Position numbers and translations under genes: made by a program | Shown here: positions 42,935 through 51,457 of the stretch, in pieces | Layout: each line of letters begins with the position of its first letter | Numbering within the stretch: position 1 is the stretch's first letter | Assembly: GCA_004376375.1 (NCBI GenBank) | Contig: SOJX01000065.1 | Coordinates: 42,833 to 106,832 of the forward strand | Direction: 5' to 3' | Source of the DNA: Planctomycetota bacterium | Lineage (GTDB): Bacteria > Planctomycetota > E44-bin39 | DNA length: 64,000 nt | The notes under the pieces: generated by a model | Told to the model about the DNA's origin: nothing | Database searches by the model: none | The model's input: the letters and a program-made list of their open reading frames with translations, nothing else

Positions 42935-45514
42935 ATGCAACCGATTTCGATAATGAACGTTGACCCGGCGATACCGGAGCGGCTTGCACGGCTGCGCGAC
43001 CTCGCCTACAACCTCCGCTGGACCTGGGACCACGAAACGTTCGACCTTTTCCGCCGGCTCGGCGGCGACCTGTTCGAGACATCCGGCTACAACCCGGTCG
43101 AGATGCTTGGCCGCATGCAACAGGAGCAGCTCAACGCGGCGGCTGAAGACGACGGCTTTGTCGCACTGGTCGAGCGCACCGCCCGTCGGCTCGACGAATA
43201 CATGGCGGGCGAGGTGACCTGGTTCAACCGCGTGAAGAACCGCGCGCCCGGGCTCTGCATCGCATATTTCTCGTTCGAGTTCGGAATCATAGAGTGTCTG
43301 AAAATCTACTCAGGCGGGCTCGGCGCGCTTGCGGGCGACCACCTGAAGTCGGCCTCCGCAATTGGAATCCCACTTATCGGCGTCGGGCTGATATATCAAC
43401 AGGGTTTCTTTCAGCAGTATCTGAACGCGAGCGGATGGCAGCAGGAATCATACCCGGTCCACGATTTCTACAGGCTGCCTATCCAGCTTGTCCGCGATGA
43501 CGACGGCAACGAGGCCCGCGTCTCAGTCGAGTTTCCCGGCCGCGACGTTTTCGCACGCGTCTGGCTCGCGCAGGTCGGCCGCATACCGCTCTACCTGCTT
43601 GATACGAATATTCCGGTTAATTCACCCGCGGACCAGGATATTACCGACTCGCTGTACGGCGGCGACGACGAGCTTAGAATTAAACAGGAGCTTCTTCTGG
43701 GCGTAGGCGGCGTTCGCGCGCTCCACGCACTCGGATACGAGCCGACGGTCTGCCACATGAACGAGGGCCACAGCGCATTTTCGGTTATCGAGCGCATACG
43801 GCTGCTTATGGAAAAAGGGCTGAGCACCTCCGAGGCGGTGGAAACAGTCCGGGCGGGAAGCATTTTCACGACCCATACGCCCGTCCCCGCGGGCATCGAC
43901 AGATTCGATCCCAAGCTTGTCGAGAAATACATGGGCAACTACCAGAGTCGGCTCGGACTTTCGGAGAGAGAATTTCTGGGCCTCGGACGCATTGATGAGA
44001 GCGATACCAAGTCTCCGTTCTCCATGGCCGTGCTGGCAATAAAACTCGCCGCCAACAAGAACGGCGTCAGCAGGCTGCACGGCGTGGTTGCACGCTCGAT
44101 GTGGCACGAGCTCTGGCCCGATGTGCCCGAGTCGGACGTACCCATCACCTCGGTGACCAACGGCGTCCATTATCCGACGTGGATATCGCGCGACCTCGCC
44201 CACCTGTACGCGCACTACATCGGCCCGCACTGGGCGGACGATCCGACAAACCCGCACCTCTGGGAAAAAGTCAAGCATATTCCGCCGGACGAAATCTGGC
44301 GCACGCACGCAAGAAGACGTGAGCGGCTTGCAGCTTTTTCGCGCCAGCGCCTGGAAATACAGCTCAAGCGCCGAGGTTCGGGTCCGGCCGAACTGGGTCA
44401 TGCGCGGGAAGTTCTCAACTCCCGCGCGCTGACAATCGGCATTGCACGCCGGTTTGCAACCTACAAGCGCTCGACACTGATCCTGTCCGACCTCGACCGG
44501 CTGCGTGCAATCCTCACGAATCCCGAGCGGCCCGCGCAGATAATTTTTGCAGGTAAGGCGCACCCGAAGGACCAGCCGGGCAAGGAGTTTATCCAGAAGA
44601 TCGTCCGTGTCGCCAGGATGCCGGAGTTCCGCGACCATATTGTTTTTCTTGAAGACTACGACGTGCGCATCGCCCATTATCTGGTGCAGGGCTGCGACGT
44701 CTGGCTGAACACGCCGCGCCGCCCGAGAGAAGCGTGCGGCACGAGCGGGATGAAGGCTGCGGCAAACGGCGTGCTCAACCTTTCGGTCCTCGACGGGTGG
44801 TGGGACGAGGCATTCAACCCCGGCATAGGCTGGGCGATCGGCGGCGGCGAGCATTACACCGACGAGCAGCACAAGTACCAGGACCAGGTCGAATCGGAAG
44901 CCATCTACGAGCTTCTTGAAAAAGACGTGGTTCCGCTTTTCTACGACCGCGGCCGGGACGGTCTGCCGCGCAGGTGGATTGAGATGATGAAGGAGGCGAT
45001 GCGGCAGCTCGGCCCCGTCTTCAACGCTTCCCGCATGGTATACGAATACGCGGAGCGGTTCTACCTGCCGGCATCCGAGCGCTACCGCGGACTCGTTTCG
45101 GGGAATCTGGACGGCGCCCGCGAGCTTGCGGCGTGGGTGGAAAAACTGAATCAGAACTGGAAGCGAATCAAGATAGAAAGAATTTTCAGTATTGAAAATG
45201 AAGACTCCTACCAGGTCGGGCGCGTCCTTGAAATAAGGGCGGCGCTCAGGCTCGGCGAGCTTACGCCGAAAGACGTCGATGTTGAATTGTACCACGGAAA
45301 CGTGGATCCCAAAGGCGCGATTGCCGGAGCCGACACGATAACGATGACTCATATGGAAACAGATGAGCGCGGCCAGAGCCTTTACAGCGGTCTTCTGCCG
45401 CTCAAGGCGAGCGGGCGTTACGGCTATACCGTCCGCATCCTTCCCTCGGCCGCGAAGATGCCTAACCGCCTTGACCTCGGCCTCGTTACGTGGGCGGATG
45501 TGCCGGAGCACTAA
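42935..45514 (+). CDS. glgP: Alpha-glucan (glycogen/maltodextrin) phosphorylase
   Basis: The 859-residue GT35 phosphorylase of the shorter prokaryotic type begins with an N-terminal DUF3417-like segment (LAYNLRWTWDHETFDLF). The catalytic core has YFSFEFGI, YSGGLGALAGDHLKSAS, CHMNEGHSAF, TSVTNGVH, and the PLP lysine in EACGTSGMKAAANG (near 607). A C-terminal domain follows. It releases glucose-1-phosphate from glycogen or malto-oligosaccharides. No other glycogen genes lie in the window. Full length and intact. Confidence 0.93.
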   Translation: MQPISIMNVDPAIPERLARLRDLAYNLRWTWDHETFDLFRRLGGDLFETSGYNPVEMLGRMQQEQLNAAAEDDGFVALVERTARRLDEYMAGEVTWFNRVKNRAPGLCIAYFSFEFGIIECLKIYSGGLGALAGDHLKSASAIGIPLIGVGLIYQQGFFQQYLNASGWQQESYPVHDFYRLPIQLVRDDDGNEARVSVEFPGRDVFARVWLAQVGRIPLYLLDTNIPVNSPADQDITDSLYGGDDELRIKQELLLGVGGVRALHALGYEPTVCHMNEGHSAFSVIERIRLLMEKGLSTSEAVETVRAGSIFTTHTPVPAGIDRFDPKLVEKYMGNYQSRLGLSEREFLGLGRIDESDTKSPFSMAVLAIKLAANKNGVSRLHGVVARSMWHELWPDVPESDVPITSVTNGVHYPTWISRDLAHLYAHYIGPHWADDPTNPHLWEKVKHIPPDEIWRTHARRRERLAAFSRQRLEIQLKRRGSGPAELGHAREVLNSRALTIGIARRFATYKRSTLILSDLDRLRAILTNPERPAQIIFAGKAHPKDQPGKEFIQKIVRVARMPEFRDHIVFLEDYDVRIAHYLVQGCDVWLNTPRRPREACGTSGMKAAANGVLNLSVLDGWWDEAFNPGIGWAIGGGEHYTDEQHKYQDQVESEAIYELLEKDVVPLFYDRGRDGLPRRWIEMMKEAMRQLGPVFNASRMVYEYAERFYLPASERYRGLVSGNLDGARELAAWVEKLNQNWKRIKIERIFSIENEDSYQVGRVLEIRAALRLGELTPKDVDVELYHGNVDPKGAIAGADTITMTHMETDERGQSLYSGLLPLKASGRYGYTVRILPSAAKMPNRLDLGLVTWADVPEH

Positions 45515-45516
45515 AA

Positions 45517-45700
45517 AGTATGAAGTATGAAGGATGAAAAAGAATTGGAAATTGAGAATTGGAAATTGAGAATTGGAAATTGAAAATTGTAAATTGTCAA
45601 TACTCAATTTCCAATACTCAGTTCGCAGACGGAAAGTATGAATTAAGAAAATTAGCATTTCTTTATTTCATACTTCAGCCTTCATACTTCATACTTTCTT
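45517..45700. repeat. Nested inverted word arrays (two different words)
   Basis: Outer arms are AAGTATGAAGTATGAAGG and CCTTCATACTTCATACTTT. Inside them is a second pair, TTGGAAATTGAGAATTGG words against CAATTTCCAATACTCAG. The outer left arm starts at the glgP stop and the outer right arm ends at the stop of the convergent protease gene. Confidence 0.92.
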
Positions 45701-46716
45701 CAGCTGGATTTATACTTTTGCGAAGCGTCCTTGAGGAACTTTTTCTCTTCTTCCGTCAGCGCGGACATGCCTTCGCGTGAGACTTTGGCAAGGAGCTGGT
45801 CGACCCTCTCGCGGATCTGCTGCGCATCCCGCGATTCGCGCTCCCGTCGTTCAGCTTCTTTTTTCATGCGGCGCCGTTCAAAGAAGCCCGGTTTTGCTTT
45901 TTTCGCAGTTTCCCCGTAGCCGAAATCGCCGCCGACCTGGCCCAGGTATCCGGCATGTTCGAAATCTTCACGATACTGCATTATCTTTCGTTCCTGCCAG
46001 CACGCGAAACCTATGAAAACACCGACCGCGACCAGAAGGAAATTCGGGCCGTTCTGTTCTTTTGGAATCGAGAGGCCGACGACGGCCAGGAGGATCGCGA
46101 AAAGATAGCCCGTCGTCGTTACCGTCATGGTTGCCTTTTTGAAACCCGTTTTCGGCCAGAGGAGGGCGCGGAAAATCTGACCGCCGTCGAGAGGGAACGC
46201 GGGGATGAGATTGAAAAGCAGAAGCAGGTAAGACAGGTATGCGATCAGTGAGAACCAGCTGAACAGCGGCGGGAACTCGAACGGGTTCCAGACAACGTAT
46301 CCGTCGACGAGCCATGAAAGCGGCATAAATACGGCCATAAGAATAACGTTGACCAGCGGTCCGCCCGCGGCGACAAGCCCCTGCGCTTTCGGCGTGTGCG
46401 GCGCGCTGCACAGGGCAAGCCCGCCCAGCGGCCAGAGGATAATGCGGTCCGCATCGCCGCCCTGGCTGCGGGCGGTAAGCGAATGACCGAACTCATGCAA
46501 AAGCACGATGCCGAAAAGGATAAACATTTCGGCGGTAACGAACCCCGTCCACTTCAACCTGTCCGTATGGGCCCGGAGAGATACCGAGAGTATTTCGCTC
46601 GCGATAAAGATTATGAAAAAAAGGTGAAGATAGACCGGTATCCTGAAGGCTCTGAAGATTTTCCAGAGCCAGGGCCACCCGCGGGAGGTGAAGATGTTGC
46701 CATAACCTCTGTTCAT
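45700..46716 (-). CDS. Site-2-protease-type M50 metalloprotease
   Basis: The 338-residue intramembrane zinc protease has six or so transmembrane segments, with HEFGH (residues 74-78) giving two His ligands and the catalytic Glu, and NLIPAFPLDGG supplying the Asp ligand. These enzymes cut transmembrane regulators such as anti-sigma factors. There is no PDZ domain. The charged C-terminal tail is Lys/Glu-rich and ends with a SALTEEEKKFLKDASQKY motif common to rhomboid/M50 proteins of related bacteria. The start is ATG 46716; the longer frame overlaps the promoter. Confidence 0.88.
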   Translation of the reverse strand: MNRGYGNIFTSRGWPWLWKIFRAFRIPVYLHLFFIIFIASEILSVSLRAHTDRLKWTGFVTAEMFILFGIVLLHEFGHSLTARSQGGDADRIILWPLGGLALCSAPHTPKAQGLVAAGGPLVNVILMAVFMPLSWLVDGYVVWNPFEFPPLFSWFSLIAYLSYLLLLFNLIPAFPLDGGQIFRALLWPKTGFKKATMTVTTTGYLFAILLAVVGLSIPKEQNGPNFLLVAVGVFIGFACWQERKIMQYREDFEHAGYLGQVGGDFGYGETAKKAKPGFFERRRMKKEAERRERESRDAQQIRERVDQLLAKVSREGMSALTEEEKKFLKDASQKYKSS

Positions 46717-46768
46717 GCTTCCAGTTGCTCCACGGCCGGACCGGGCTGCGATCCTGGCTGCAGGTATA

Positions 46769-46797
46769 ATTATACACGCAAACCGCCTTTCAGTCAA
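46769..46797 (-). promoter_or_regulatory. Promoter of the M50 protease gene
   Basis: The minus strand reads TTGACT, 17 nt, TATAAT. The -10 lies in the palindromic GTATAATTATAC. Confidence 0.8.
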
Positions 46798-46895
46798 TCA
46801 CGGCAATTCAACTTGAAAGCGGCTTCAGATACTTTCGCCCCGTGCCGATATAATTAAAAACGGACGTTGTAAACCTTCCTTGAGAGGGGTTTCCC

Positions 46896-47945
46896 ATGAA
46901 ACGCAGAATGTTGTGGCTTTTTCTCCTGCCTGCCGTCCTGATGGCTTTCAGCGGTGCGACCTGCCGGGAAGGTCTCAACGGGAAGGATGCGATTGATGCC
47001 CAGAAAAAAGGCATGATTTCCGGCATGGGGCCGGGGGTAATCCGCGAGGAAACGACCTCGACCGAGGGTGAGGACTTTCACGTTGCGATGCACCCCTTCG
47101 AAGACACGCTTGTCTTCGCGTCGACTGCTTACTCGAAGAACTCGGACCTGTTCTACAAGAAGATAGGCTCGCGCCAGCGCCGCCAGCTCACGTTTCACAA
47201 GGGCAGCGACGTATGGCCGACGTTCAATCCCGAGGGCGACCTGCTTGTTTTCACTTCCGACCGCGGAGGGCACTGGGACCTTTACATGATTTCGTTTCCG
47301 CCCCGCCCGGACGAAAAGCCGGAAAAGCTTGCACCGAGCGACACGACGAAGGTGCACGCTTCCTGGTCGCAGGACGGCCACAGTATTGTTTATTCCGAAT
47401 ATGACGAAATAGCGGGCGACTGGCGGCTGAAAATCCTGGACCTTGGAGGCGGCGACCCGGAAACCGGAGAATTTGCGGTTTCCGAAACTCTTATCCGGGA
47501 AGACAACCTGTACGGAATTTTTCCCGAGTGGTGCCCCAGGCAGGGCGATAACAGGATTGTTTTCCAGCGGGCCCGCAGGCGGGGAGGGCATCTCTACGGT
47601 ATCTGGACGATAAACGCGGACGGCTCGGGCCTGACGCGGGTGGTCGACTCGACGGATTACGCCACGATCAACCCTTCATGGCATCCCACGCTGGACAAGA
47701 TTGTTTACGCGACCGTCGCCGTTGACGAGTACGAGAAAAGCAAAGGCACAAGAGGCGTGGTCCGCGCGGAAGACATCTGGGTTATCAACGTGGACGGCAC
47801 GGGCGAGACGAGAATAACCGATACGGCACGGATAGCCGACTGGGGGCCAATCTTCTCGCGGCCGTTCGGGAGACGCATATTCTTCACTTCAGAGCTTGCG
47901 AACCGCATCAACCTCTGGTCGAAAGACTACCATCCGACGCGATGA
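46896..47945 (+). CDS. TolB-like beta-propeller protein
   Basis: The 349-residue product has a signal peptide (about 1-22, ending SGATC) and repeated WD40-like PD40/TolB blades: HPFEDTLVFAS, PTFNPEGDLLVFTSDRGG, ASWSQDGHSIVYSE, PSWHPTLDKIVYA and PIFSRPFGRRIFFTSE. A periplasmic six-bladed propeller is predicted. Cys at 23 follows GAT, a poor lipobox, so lipidation is uncertain. It is not near tol/pal genes, so a true TolB role is not implied. SD GAGAGGGG precedes the ATG, with a TATAAT at 46849-46854. Confidence 0.82.
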   Translation: MKRRMLWLFLLPAVLMAFSGATCREGLNGKDAIDAQKKGMISGMGPGVIREETTSTEGEDFHVAMHPFEDTLVFASTAYSKNSDLFYKKIGSRQRRQLTFHKGSDVWPTFNPEGDLLVFTSDRGGHWDLYMISFPPRPDEKPEKLAPSDTTKVHASWSQDGHSIVYSEYDEIAGDWRLKILDLGGGDPETGEFAVSETLIREDNLYGIFPEWCPRQGDNRIVFQRARRRGGHLYGIWTINADGSGLTRVVDSTDYATINPSWHPTLDKIVYATVAVDEYEKSKGTRGVVRAEDIWVINVDGTGETRITDTARIADWGPIFSRPFGRRIFFTSELANRINLWSKDYHPTR

Positions 47946-47952
47946 AGCTTAG

Positions 47953-48073
47953 ACAAGGGATACGGGATACGGGATATGGGATAAGGGATAAGGAATAAAG
48001 CGCGATACGGCGGGTATGAAACCCGCCTTTTTTATTTCCGATTTCCGATTTACGATTTACGATTTACGATTGC
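47953..48073. repeat. Word arrays (GGGATACGGGATAAGG; GATTTACGATTTCC)
   Basis: Two single-orientation arrays flank a terminator. The first word matches the reverse complement of the array at 5211-5252. Confidence 0.8.
48009..48033 (+). terminator. Rho-independent terminator after the TolB-like gene
   Basis: Stem GGCGGGT/ACCCGCC with a 5-nt loop, followed by six T, 64 nt after the stop codon. Confidence 0.85.
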
Positions 48074-48112
48074 GGGTTTTTAACCACGGCGTCACGGAGG
48101 GTGCGGGGGGGA

Positions 48113-48245
48113 AAAGGGTGAAGTATGAAGTATGAAAGATAAAGGATAAATATATTAATAATATATTTAGCCGCCGGTCCCTGACCGGTGTGTTTTTTTG
48201 GATTAACCAGGAACCAATAACCAAGAACCAATAACCAAAAACATC
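48113..48245. repeat. Word arrays (GAAGTATGAAGTATG; AACCAATAACCAAG) with a second terminator
   Basis: A GAAGTATG array (48113-48142) is followed by an AT palindrome. A CCGGTC/GACCGG hairpin with seven T (48174-48199) comes next, then AACCAATAACCAAG words. The gap 47946-48319 holds no gene. Confidence 0.75.
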
Positions 48246-48258
48246 ATATAAGCGCCGG

Positions 48259-48287
48259 TTGACAAAGTGATGCTTTTCGTTTATTAT
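48259..48287 (+). promoter_or_regulatory. Promoter of the DUF4412-like gene
   Basis: TTGACA, 17 nt, TATTAT. Transcription would begin near 48294, just before the SD AGGAG. Confidence 0.85.
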
Positions 48288-48319
48288 GAAGTCAGAGAGC
48301 CGAAGTGCAGGAGATTGCC

Positions 48320-49429
48320 GTGCCGTTGAAGCGTTCAATTGTAGCCGCCCTGATCGGAGTCCTGTTGTTTTCCGCGGCCGCGGCGGCGGGCGAGGGCAAC
48401 CGGAGCCGGACTTCATCCGCGGACGGATACATGTTCCGTGCCCGGGCCAAAGGTATTTTCGGGATGAAGCGGGGCGAGGAAGGCGACGCCTTTTTTTATC
48501 TTACGCCCACAAAGCTGCGCATCGACCTCGACAGCGGCGAGTCGAGCTCGATCCTCGACCTTGACTGCAAGCACCTTATTGAAATGAGCCACGTCAACCG
48601 GGAGTACAAGCTGAGGCTTTTCGACAAGCTGCCGTTCCGCTGGAAGAGCAGGCGCAAAGACCTGGAATACATGAAAAAGCGCTTCGAGGATGGGGTGCGA
48701 GGAGGAGTCCTGACCCGGAAAGCGGCGGCGGAACAGGCGCGCAAGTGCGGGCTACACGTGAACGATGACTATTCCATCGAGGTAAAGCAGGTCGTCGAGG
48801 TTATTAATACGGGAAACAGCAGCACTATCGCGGGTTATTCCACAAAGGAAGTCGTGGTAAAAGAGAACGGCATCGAGGTCTTCCGGCTGTGGCTGACCGA
48901 CGAGCTCTCGCGGCCGTTCAACGTCATGAAGTTTTACACCGCGGTCGGCTATATTTCTCCGGAGATGGTTAAAGAACTCGGCAGGCTGAAAGGCTTTCCG
49001 GTCAAGCTGCATATGAAGATCACAGTCAAGCAGAAGGTCATGAAGGTCGACATGACGCTTTCCGAATACCTGCCTGCAAAAATCTACCCCGCACTTTTTA
49101 CAGTTCCCGGCAGCTACAGGAAGAAAAAACCGAAAGGGCTTCCTAAGTGGGTCTGCCGCTATTGCAGCGGTGAATTGCCTGAGAAGCATTTCAAGCTTTT
49201 CGAAATAGAGACTGTTTATGAGTTATGCAGCAAGGAGTGCGTAAGCAAGCTGGAGCTGGAATTCAACGCGGCGGATGAAGGCGGTTATTTTTCGCTTCTG
49301 AGGCAGCTTCTGGATAAGCGCGGCAGCTTCAAAATGATAGAGAAAGAACTTGATGCCAGGCTGAAAGTGGGTCGCCCGCCGGTGGATCGTGAAAGAATCA
49401 AGAAGGCGATTCAGGAGGACGAGGAGTAG
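48320..49429 (+). CDS. Periplasmic protein with LolA/DUF4412-like fold and zinc-finger-like motif
   Basis: The 369-residue product has a signal peptide (1-21, ending AAAAA-G). A beta-rich N-terminal half follows (FYLTPTKLRIDL, TIAGYSTKEVVVKENG, FRLWLTDEL) that resembles DUF4412/LolA-type outer-membrane-associated proteins. Near residue 275 a treble-clef-like CRYCSGELP...YELCSKEC appears, with a helical C-terminus after it. Start GTG 48320 is chosen because AGGAG lies 6 nt before it. Function unknown; a zinc-finger-like site in an exported protein is unusual. Confidence 0.65.
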   Translation: MPLKRSIVAALIGVLLFSAAAAAGEGNRSRTSSADGYMFRARAKGIFGMKRGEEGDAFFYLTPTKLRIDLDSGESSSILDLDCKHLIEMSHVNREYKLRLFDKLPFRWKSRRKDLEYMKKRFEDGVRGGVLTRKAAAEQARKCGLHVNDDYSIEVKQVVEVINTGNSSTIAGYSTKEVVVKENGIEVFRLWLTDELSRPFNVMKFYTAVGYISPEMVKELGRLKGFPVKLHMKITVKQKVMKVDMTLSEYLPAKIYPALFTVPGSYRKKKPKGLPKWVCRYCSGELPEKHFKLFEIETVYELCSKECVSKLELEFNAADEGGYFSLLRQLLDKRGSFKMIEKELDARLKVGRPPVDRERIKKAIQEDEE

Positions 49430-49514
49430 CAGTCCGGGCTTTGAATCGCGGCAATCAAAAACAGCGCCGACCCTGCGGGCCGGTGTTGTTTTGTTGTTGC
49501 GGATTGTCTTACAG

Positions 49515-49784
49515 TTAAAGCGCGGCGTCGCCGACCGGCATCAGTACGCGCAGCTGATCCGCCTCCGCCTGGGACTCGAGCAGGCGGTAAACCAGGAGCC
49601 CGACTGTTGAAATCGCCAGGGGGTCCTCGTGCTTCATTGCAAACGCGGCCAGGAATTCAGCGACCTGCGGGTTTTTCTCGCGCACGTGTTTGAGCAGGTT
49701 TGCCAGGTAGTCGCTGCTCATGCCCTTGGTCAGCTCGTGAATCACTGAGTTTGTGGTATCTTTGGATACGACTGGTATGCCCAT
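49515..49784 (-). CDS. Small conserved-looking protein of unknown function
   Basis: The 89-residue, largely alpha-helical product has no signal peptide and no known domain. GAGGGGGAA lies ahead of the ATG. It follows the fab operon on the same strand, separated by a terminator-like hairpin, so it may be transcribed by read-through or on its own. Confidence 0.5.
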   Translation of the reverse strand: MGIPVVSKDTTNSVIHELTKGMSSDYLANLLKHVREKNPQVAEFLAAFAMKHEDPLAISTVGLLVYRLLESQAEADQLRVLMPVGDAAL

Positions 49785-49800
49785 TTCAATTCCCCCTCTT

Positions 49801-49827
49801 TTTATAAAACACCGACATGGGCGTCGG
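49801..49827 (-). terminator. Probable terminator of the fab operon
   Basis: The minus strand has a CCGAC/GTCGG stem with a 6-nt loop followed by TGTTTTATAAAA, 36 nt after the fabF stop. The T-run is imperfect. Confidence 0.5.
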
Positions 49828-49862
49828 AAGATGAGCGAATCATGTCGCGTTCCTGCGTCAAA

Positions 49863-51122
49863 TTATTGACCGTCAGGATTGTATTTACCCACAAGCAGAC
49901 AGGCGTTGTGGCCGCCGAACCCGAATGAATTGCTGAGCGCGTAATTAATCTCCATCGGGCGCGCTTCGTTTGGGACGTAATCGAGATCGCAGTCCGGGTC
50001 CGGTGTTTCATAGTTTATCGTCGGCGGCGCGATATCATCGTGGACCGCTCTTACTGTTGCTATTAGTTCGACCGCTCCGGCACCGCCCAGGAGGTGGCCG
50101 ACCTGCGACTTGGTCGAGCTGATGACGAGCTTGTCGGCGTGCTCGCCGAAGGCCCGCCTGATAGCCGCGGTCTCCATCCGGTCGTTATGGTACGTGCTGG
50201 TGCCGTGCGCGTTGATATAATTAATCTGCGAAGGTTCGATGCCGCCGTCCTGGACGGCAAGAAGCATCGCCTTTGCCGCGCCTTCACCGCCTTCGACCGG
50301 CTGGGTGATGTGGAACGCGTCGTCGGTCGAGCCCATGCCGAGCAGCTCGGCGTAGATTTTCGCGCCGCGCCTCAGAGCGTGCTCCAGTTCTTCGAGCACA
50401 AGCGCGCCGCCGCCTTCGCCGAGCACGAAGCCGTTGCGGTCCTTGTCGAACGGGCGCGAGGCGTGGGCGGGGTCGTCATTGCGGGTGGAAAGCGCTTTGG
50501 CGCTGCAGAAGCCTGCAAGCCCGAGCGCGGTCAGCGCTGCCTCCGTCCCGCCCGTGATCATGATATCGGCCGAGCCGTAGCGGATTTCGCGGAATGCGAG
50601 TCCGGTCGAGTGGGTGCTCGAGGCGCACGCGCTCGCCACCACGTAATTCGGTCCGCGCAGGCCGAAAATGATGGCGACGTTTCCGCTGGCGGCGTTCATC
50701 ATCTCGTTCGGGATGAACCTGGGCGAAACGCGGCGCGGCCCCTTTTGCTGCATCTTGACGAAGTTTTTCTCGATTTCGAGCAGCCCGCCTATGCCGGAGC
50801 CCAGGACGACGCCCGCGCGGTCCCGGTCGATTGAGTCCAGGTCGAGGCCGGAATCCTCGATGGCCTGCCTCGCGCCCGCGACGGCGAAGTGGGAGAAGCG
50901 GTCCATCGTTTTCGCCTGTTTCGGCGTCATCCATTCCGTTGCTTCGAAGTCCTTGATTTCGCCGCCGAACCTGACAGCGTGCTGCGAAGCGTCAAAGTTT
51001 TCGATGAGGGAGATGCCGTTCTTCCCTGCTTTGACGGCCTCCCAGAAGGTCTCGGCGGTTCCGCCGATGGGGGTCACCGCCCCTAGACCCGTAATGACAA
51101 CGCGTCGGCATTCACAGTTCAT
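49863..51122 (-). CDS. fabF: Beta-ketoacyl-ACP synthase II
   Basis: The 419-residue thiolase-fold condensing enzyme shows RRVVITGLGAVTPIG, the active-site Cys in SACASSTH (near 166), the two His in NAHGTST and SSTKSQVGHLLGGAGAVE, and SNSFGFGGHN at the end. It elongates acyl-ACP with malonyl-ACP in type II fatty acid synthesis. It is the last gene of the rpmF-plsX-fabH-fabD-acpP-fabF order, 30 nt after acpP. Confidence 0.95.
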   Translation of the reverse strand: MNCECRRVVITGLGAVTPIGGTAETFWEAVKAGKNGISLIENFDASQHAVRFGGEIKDFEATEWMTPKQAKTMDRFSHFAVAGARQAIEDSGLDLDSIDRDRAGVVLGSGIGGLLEIEKNFVKMQQKGPRRVSPRFIPNEMMNAASGNVAIIFGLRGPNYVVASACASSTHSTGLAFREIRYGSADIMITGGTEAALTALGLAGFCSAKALSTRNDDPAHASRPFDKDRNGFVLGEGGGALVLEELEHALRRGAKIYAELLGMGSTDDAFHITQPVEGGEGAAKAMLLAVQDGGIEPSQINYINAHGTSTYHNDRMETAAIRRAFGEHADKLVISSTKSQVGHLLGGAGAVELIATVRAVHDDIAPPTINYETPDPDCDLDYVPNEARPMEINYALSNSFGFGGHNACLLVGKYNPDGQ

Positions 51123-51152
51123 TGAGATCCTTCCTTGAATTCTGGGAATAAC

Positions 51153-51389
51153 TCAGCTACTGTGCTCTTCAATGTACTTGATGGCCTTGCCTACGGTCGT
51201 GATCTGCTGCGCTTCCTCGTCCGGGATGGAAACACCGAATTCTTCTTCGAGTTCCATCATCAGTTCAACCGTGTCGAGGGAGTCTGCCTGGAGATCGTTT
51301 ACGAAGCTGGACTCGAAGCTCACGCTTTCCTTCTTGACCCCAAGCTGGGTGCAGATGATCTCGATTACACGATCGGTGATTGCTGCCAC
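51153..51389 (-). CDS. acpP: Acyl carrier protein
   Basis: The 78-residue ACP has the phosphopantetheine site DSLD (Ser37) followed by the acidic helix [13 protein letters not shown]. It carries acyl chains for FabD, FabH and FabF. One feature stands out: Cys13 in helix 1 is unusual for ACPs. In many bacteria fabG lies between fabD and acpP; here the 68-nt gap holds none. Confidence 0.95.
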   Translation of the reverse strand: MAAITDRVIEIICTQLGVKKESVSFESSFVNDLQADSLDTVELMMELEEEFGVSIPDEEAQQITTVGKAIKYIEEHSS

Positions 51390-51457
51390 GGTAAAGCCTC
51401 CTCGTAACGTAGTTCACGCAGTGCCGCATGCGATCCCCGCGCATGCGGTTGCGGTAG

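Noticed and set aside
43622..45658. 678-codon open frame on the minus strand opposite glgP
   Set aside because: Shadow of glgP, which is intact with its active-site motifs; the antisense frame has no RBS or family resemblance and begins in a word array.
49450..49482. GC-rich imperfect stem after the DUF4412-like gene as a terminator
   Set aside because: The stem has several mismatches and the following T-rich stretch is interrupted by G; not strong enough to call.
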